From the NCBI GenBank assembly GCA_002394685.1, contig DGUP01000020.1:1-7936 (forward strand): a DNA stretch of 7,936 nt. The letters run 5' to 3'. The notes beneath the pieces were generated by a model that ran no database searches, was not told where the DNA came from, and was given only the letters and a program-made list of their open reading frames with translations. The stretch's first letter is position 1. Each line of letters opens with the position of its first letter. Source of the stretch: Treponema sp. UBA4307. Lineage in GTDB: Bacteria; Spirochaetota; Spirochaetia; Treponematales; Treponemataceae. Made by a program: the position numbers and the translations under genes. Positions 6,105 to 7,936 of the stretch are shown here, in pieces.

Positions 6105-7063
6105 TATGCCCCTCTCTTCTTTATGAGCGATTTATATAGAATGATTTTGTTTTCTTTCCAGTCCATGATTTTGCAGGGGAAGTTTTTCTGGGTATTCATT
6201 TCTTCAAATAAAAAGCCCTGCTCGCTGTCATCTCCAGAAGAGAATGGCGTTGAGAAAGTTAAGCCATCCATCTGCCATAAGTTCCAGCTGATAATTTCTG
6301 CGATTTTCTTTTGTTCTTCCTCTGTTGGAAGACGTTTAAGGAAATGTTTTGTATATTCGTTAAAAGAAAGAAGAAGATTTGATCTTGCTAAAAGAAGGTT
6401 GTCGCCCTGAAGCTCAAATCCGTAAGTGTTCTGAAAAGCAACGCTTGCCCACAAAAAGTATTCAGCTTCGTTTGCAGCGTTTTCACAGATAACCCGCATT
6501 TTTCTGTCTAAAAGACCGATTCTTTCTTTTAGTTTGATTGCCTTTCCTGTAACTGTGTCGTAGCGGCTTACAAGATATGGAGCTTCCCCGCAGGTGATTT
6601 CTAAGCGAGTGAGTTTTATATAATCCTGCCAGGTTTTACCACTTTCAATATCTGTGGAAAATTTAATTTTTCCCTTGCGTGCCTTCCACTTTTTCTCGTT
6701 GACGTTTCCATCAACTATTTCTGACGAATTAAAAACATCTTTTCGTCCAAACCATGCCTCATCAATCAGATTGTTCTGATTGTTACAAATCCAGCTTGGA
6801 GTAAAAACTTCTGCCTTATTGCGGGTTCGGTTTTGTTGTTCTTCCTTCTGCTTTTGGATTCTTGGTTTTATGCGCTCGGAATGCAATCCTGTGATTTGCG
6901 AGATTTGTATCTGTGTTTTTGAGGAAATTTGCGGATAGTCATCAGTAGCCCAAAGAATGTTTTTTCCTTTGGTACGGTCAAGAAGAATGATAGATAGAAT
7001 CTCTTCTGAAAAGGGGAATATTTGATTATTTTGCTGCTGTCTTTTGTCACTATTCACTTTCAA
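6104..7063 (-). CDS. Methyltransferase-like 'restriction endonuclease subunit M' without NPPY motif (319 aa)
   Basis: This resembles the roughly 300-residue 'subunit M' proteins encoded next to helicase-type R-M enzymes. Motifs in order: AEVFTPSWICNNQNNLID (84-101, motif X-like), LEITCGEAPYLVSRYD (154-169, motif I-like, S-adenosylmethionine pocket), YGFELQGDNLLLARSNLL (214-231, motif II/III-like) and ISWNLWQMDGL (258-268). The catalytic NPPY/DPPY motif of adenine methyltransferases is absent, and the chain ends soon after. It probably cannot methylate alone. I infer that it partners the NPPY-bearing 1325-residue protein, as a regulatory, structural or DNA-binding subunit. The two genes overlap as TAATG, so translation is coupled and amounts are matched. 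The frame opens at TTG 7061-7063 with AAGAG 6-7 bases upstream. GTG two codons downstream is an alternative. The gene is divergent from the controller at 7185. Confidence 0.82.
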   Translation of the reverse strand: MKVNSDKRQQQNNQIFPFSEEILSIILLDRTKGKNILWATDDYPQISSKTQIQISQITGLHSERIKPRIQKQKEEQQNRTRNKAEVFTPSWICNNQNNLIDEAWFGRKDVFNSSEIVDGNVNEKKWKARKGKIKFSTDIESGKTWQDYIKLTRLEITCGEAPYLVSRYDTVTGKAIKLKERIGLLDRKMRVICENAANEAEYFLWASVAFQNTYGFELQGDNLLLARSNLLLSFNEYTKHFLKRLPTEEEQKKIAEIISWNLWQMDGLTFSTPFSSGDDSEQGFLFEEMNTQKNFPCKIMDWKENKIILYKSLIKKRGA

Positions 7064-7108
7064 TAACTCTTAAAACACTTCATCTTCTTAAAGTAGAGTT
7101 TTAATAAC

Positions 7109-7121
7109 TACTCTAATAGTA
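7109..7121. promoter_or_regulatory. Control-box-like palindrome A (TACT-N5-AGTA)
   Basis: TACT and AGTA flank five bases, and the symmetry extends one base outward to CTACT/AGTAG (7108-7122). A further palindrome, AGTT-N5-AACT, abuts it at 7097-7109. This is the site nearest the R-M operon, about 45 bases before its start. It shares half-sites and spacing with site B at 7136 and resembles the ACT...AGT control boxes bound by R-M controller proteins. Binding by the XRE protein is inferred. Confidence 0.5.
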
Positions 7122-7135
7122 GGTTACCATATTTT

Positions 7136-7148
7136 TACTCTTTGAGTA
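7136..7148. promoter_or_regulatory. Control-box-like palindrome B (TACT-N5-AGTA), overlapping the controller's -35
   Basis: It has the same half-sites and spacing as site A, 27 bases away centre to centre. The symmetry extends to TTACTC/GAGTAA (7135-7149), a perfect 6-base inverted repeat. It overlaps the proposed -35 box TTGAGT (7142-7147) of the controller gene, a position suited to feedback control. Confidence 0.55.
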
Positions 7149-7170
7149 AGTGGTTTAAAGTATCTATACC
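7142..7170 (+). promoter_or_regulatory. Probable promoter of the XRE controller, giving an almost leaderless mRNA
   Basis: TTGAGT (7142-7147), a 17-base spacer and TATACC (7165-7170). The start point would be near 7177, only about 8 bases before the ATG. There is no Shine-Dalgarno sequence upstream of that ATG, consistent with a leaderless or near-leaderless transcript, as reported for several R-M controller genes. No convincing promoter for the opposing operon was found in the same gap. Confidence 0.5.
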
Positions 7171-7181
7171 TACTAAAAGTA
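7171..7181. promoter_or_regulatory. Control-box-like palindrome C (TACT-N3-AGTA), at the controller start
   Basis: It has the same half-sites with a 3-base spacer, ending three bases before the controller ATG and covering its predicted transcription start. Occupancy here would repress the controller. It is the weakest of the three sites because the spacing differs. Confidence 0.4.
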
Positions 7182-7184
7182 AGT

Positions 7185-7529
7185 ATGACTAAAGAAGAGC
7201 TTTGCCAAATATTTTCGTATAACATTAAGAAATACAGACAGGGACGATTTACTCAGGAAGCTTTAGCCGAAGAAGCAGGTTTATCCCCTCAGCAAATAAA
7301 TGGGATTGAAGGTGGAAGGAAATTTGTGAGTACGGAATCTTTACTTAAAATCGCCACTGCCCTAGATATTGAAGTCTATCAGCTTTTTATCCCACAAAAC
7401 AAAACACCTGTAATAATAGAAGAAACTCCAGAAAATGAAAGAATCCGTGCACAATTGACAGATGAAATTGTTGAACAAATAAGACTATCTGTTAATAAGT
7501 CCTTGGATAAAGTAAAAAACAATAAATAA
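7185..7529 (+). CDS. XRE-family helix-turn-helix regulator, probable R-M controller protein (114 aa)
   Basis: Residues about 7-65 form a Cro/C1-type helix-turn-helix domain: FSYNIKKYRQGRFTQEALAE, AGLSPQQINGIEGGRKFVS with the recognition helix around SPQQINGIEGG, and ESLLKIATALDIEVYQLF. This is the fold of R-M controller (C) proteins, which are usually about 80 residues. Here a charged, helical tail of about 40 residues follows, perhaps for dimerisation. The gene is divergent from the R-M operon across 121 bases holding three TACT...AGTA palindromes, one over its own -35 box. That layout predicts self-regulation and delayed restriction after entry into a new cell, by analogy with C.PvuII-type systems. 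A role as a simple repressor of the operon is equally possible. Confidence 0.82.
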   Translation: MTKEELCQIFSYNIKKYRQGRFTQEALAEEAGLSPQQINGIEGGRKFVSTESLLKIATALDIEVYQLFIPQNKTPVIIEETPENERIRAQLTDEIVEQIRLSVNKSLDKVKNNK

Positions 7530-7538
7530 GCTTTCTTG

Positions 7539-7664
7539 CGTTAGGGATTGTAGCCACGAGCCGCAGGCTCGTTCTGGAGCGACCGTAAGGGAGCGGAAGA
7601 ATGGAGCGCGGTTAGCGCGGAATGGCGAAAAGCCCGACCGCTTGCCGTAGGTAAGCGGGAACGC
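7539..7664. repeat. GC-rich multi-hairpin element at the right end of the island
   Basis: Its ends are inverted copies, GCGTT (7539-7543) and AACGC (7660-7664). Inside are ACGAGCC/GGCTCGT with a 3-base loop (7556-7572), GCGC/GCGC (7606-7618) and CCGCTTGCC/GGTAAGCGG with a 3-base loop and one G-T mispair (7638-7658). GGAGCG recurs near 7576, 7591 and 7603. It is far richer in GC than its surroundings and lies about 16 bases inside the right direct repeat. It begins just after the controller stop, so the first hairpin may also end that transcript, though no T tract follows. It resembles dispersed non-autonomous palindromic repeats. An open frame on the minus strand through it is not credible. 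Confidence 0.55.
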
Positions 7665-7680
7665 CCAAACCTTCATTCCT

Positions 7681-7701
7681 TGTTCTTTATTTTTTACAAC
7701 A
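7681..7701. repeat. Right copy of the 21-bp direct repeat bounding the island
   Basis: It is identical to 440-460 over all 21 bases. It sits about 30 bases upstream of the Rrf2-type start codon, in the expected position of its promoter/operator, and contains the TTACAACA half-site seen in the left flank. Together the copies mark where the original control region was split. Confidence 0.75.
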
Positions 7702-7731
7702 GATCTGATATTCTGAAGCAAGGACAGGATT

Positions 7732-7936
7732 ATGAAACTAAACACAAACCTTACAGTTGCCATTCACACTATTCTCTGCATTGCTTATTTTGAAAAGGAT
7801 AACAAGGTCACTTCCACTTTCATTGCAGGAAGTACCGGTATGAACCCTGTAATTATCAGAAAGATTTTGGGAAAACTCCAGGCAGCAGAAATTGTAGAAA
7901 CAAAAGCCGGAGTCGGAGGCTCTACCATTTCAAAGA
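7732..7936 (+). CDS. Rrf2 family transcriptional regulator (YwnA-like), N-terminal part
   Basis: The frame begins at ATG 7732-7734 with AGGA-type ribosome sequence (AAGGACAGG) just upstream and runs 68 codons to the window edge. MKLNTNLTVAIHTILCIAYF, then SGM-type turn NPVIIRKILGKLQAAEIVET and AGVGGSTISK are the winged-helix layout of Rrf2 proteins, which total about 130-150 residues. The recognition helix is around NPVIIRKILGKLQ and the glycine-rich wing is AGVGGS. It resembles the YwnA-like branch, which lacks the iron-sulphur cysteines of IscR; the cysteine region itself lies beyond the window. Such regulators often sit beside small flavin or NAD(P)-binding enzymes that they control. Here the decayed PNPOx-like gene at 1-296 is the likely former partner, now about 7.4 kb away. 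Confidence 0.85.
   Translation, partial: MKLNTNLTVAIHTILCIAYFEKDNKVTSTFIAGSTGMNPVIIRKILGKLQAAEIVETKAGVGGSTISK

Larger units (their letters stand above)
440..7701. mobile_element. Putative inserted defence island bounded by 21-bp direct repeats
   Basis: The segment between the repeats contains the R-M genes, their controller, three small genes, a terminator and two GC-rich hairpin regions. Outside it lie a PNPOx-like gene (minus strand) and an Rrf2-type regulator gene (plus strand), which fit as a divergent target/regulator pair once the segment is removed. A repeat of 21 bp is longer than most transposase target duplications, so site-specific recombination or recombination between pre-existing repeats is more likely. 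No integrase, transposase or tRNA end is visible, so the mechanism is unknown and any mobility would need help in trans. Confidence 0.5.

Noticed and set aside
7539..7664. Integron attC site
   Set aside because: The hairpins and GTT/AAC ends suggested it, but the ends run GTT...AAC, opposite to the AAC...GTT order of attC, and no integrase or cassette array is visible.
7485..7763. 92-residue minus-strand frame across the right GC-rich element
   Set aside because: It overlaps the controller 3' end, the hairpin element, the direct repeat and the Rrf2 start, and its Arg/Pro-rich product comes from the palindromes.
1..7936. CRISPR array, tRNA or rRNA genes
   Set aside because: No regularly spaced repeats and no cloverleaf or rRNA-like sequence was seen on either strand.

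Overview
The window looks like the chromosome of a low-GC bacterium. My best guess is a spirochaete of the genus Treponema, from overall composition, the style of the GC-rich hairpin repeats and the look of the proteins. No marker gene settles this. It holds a restriction-modification (R-M) defence island that appears to have been inserted between two genes that were once divergent neighbours.

Left flank (1-460, minus strand): a decayed pyridoxamine 5'-phosphate oxidase-like flavoprotein gene runs off the left edge. It keeps a good ribosome binding site, a near-consensus promoter (TTGACA, 17 bp, TATATT) and a perfect 9-bp inverted-repeat operator. Right flank (7681-7936, plus strand): the start of an Rrf2/YwnA-type transcription regulator. 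A 21-bp perfect direct repeat sits at 440-460 and again at 7681-7701. Removing one copy and everything between them would restore a normal divergent regulator/target pair with a shared control region.

Island (about 461-7680): a divergent XRE-family controller gene (plus strand, 7185-7529) faces a minus-strand operon. The operon encodes a methyltransferase-like 'M' subunit with no NPPY motif (6104-7063) and, overlapping it by one base, a 1325-residue protein (2127-6104). That protein joins a GIY-YIG/T5orf172-like nuclease, a DEAH superfamily 2 helicase, a coupler, an Eco57I-type adenine methyltransferase and a C-terminal target-recognition region. This is the layout of single-chain, helicase-containing R-M enzymes, but with a GIY-YIG nuclease in place of the usual Mrr-like one. 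The 121-bp gap between controller and operon carries three TACT...AGTA palindromes that resemble R-M control boxes.

Below the big gene lies a 49-codon remnant of a different target-recognition C-terminus, and the gene becomes sharply more AT-rich after its NPPY motif. Together these suggest that its specificity region has been exchanged. Three small, unrecognised Asp/Glu-rich proteins follow (1496-1858, 1132-1482, 734-1051), each with a clear ribosome binding site. They end in a hairpin-rich stretch and a strong terminator (483-508). A second GC-rich multi-hairpin element (7539-7664) closes the right end of the island. No integrase or transposase gene is visible.
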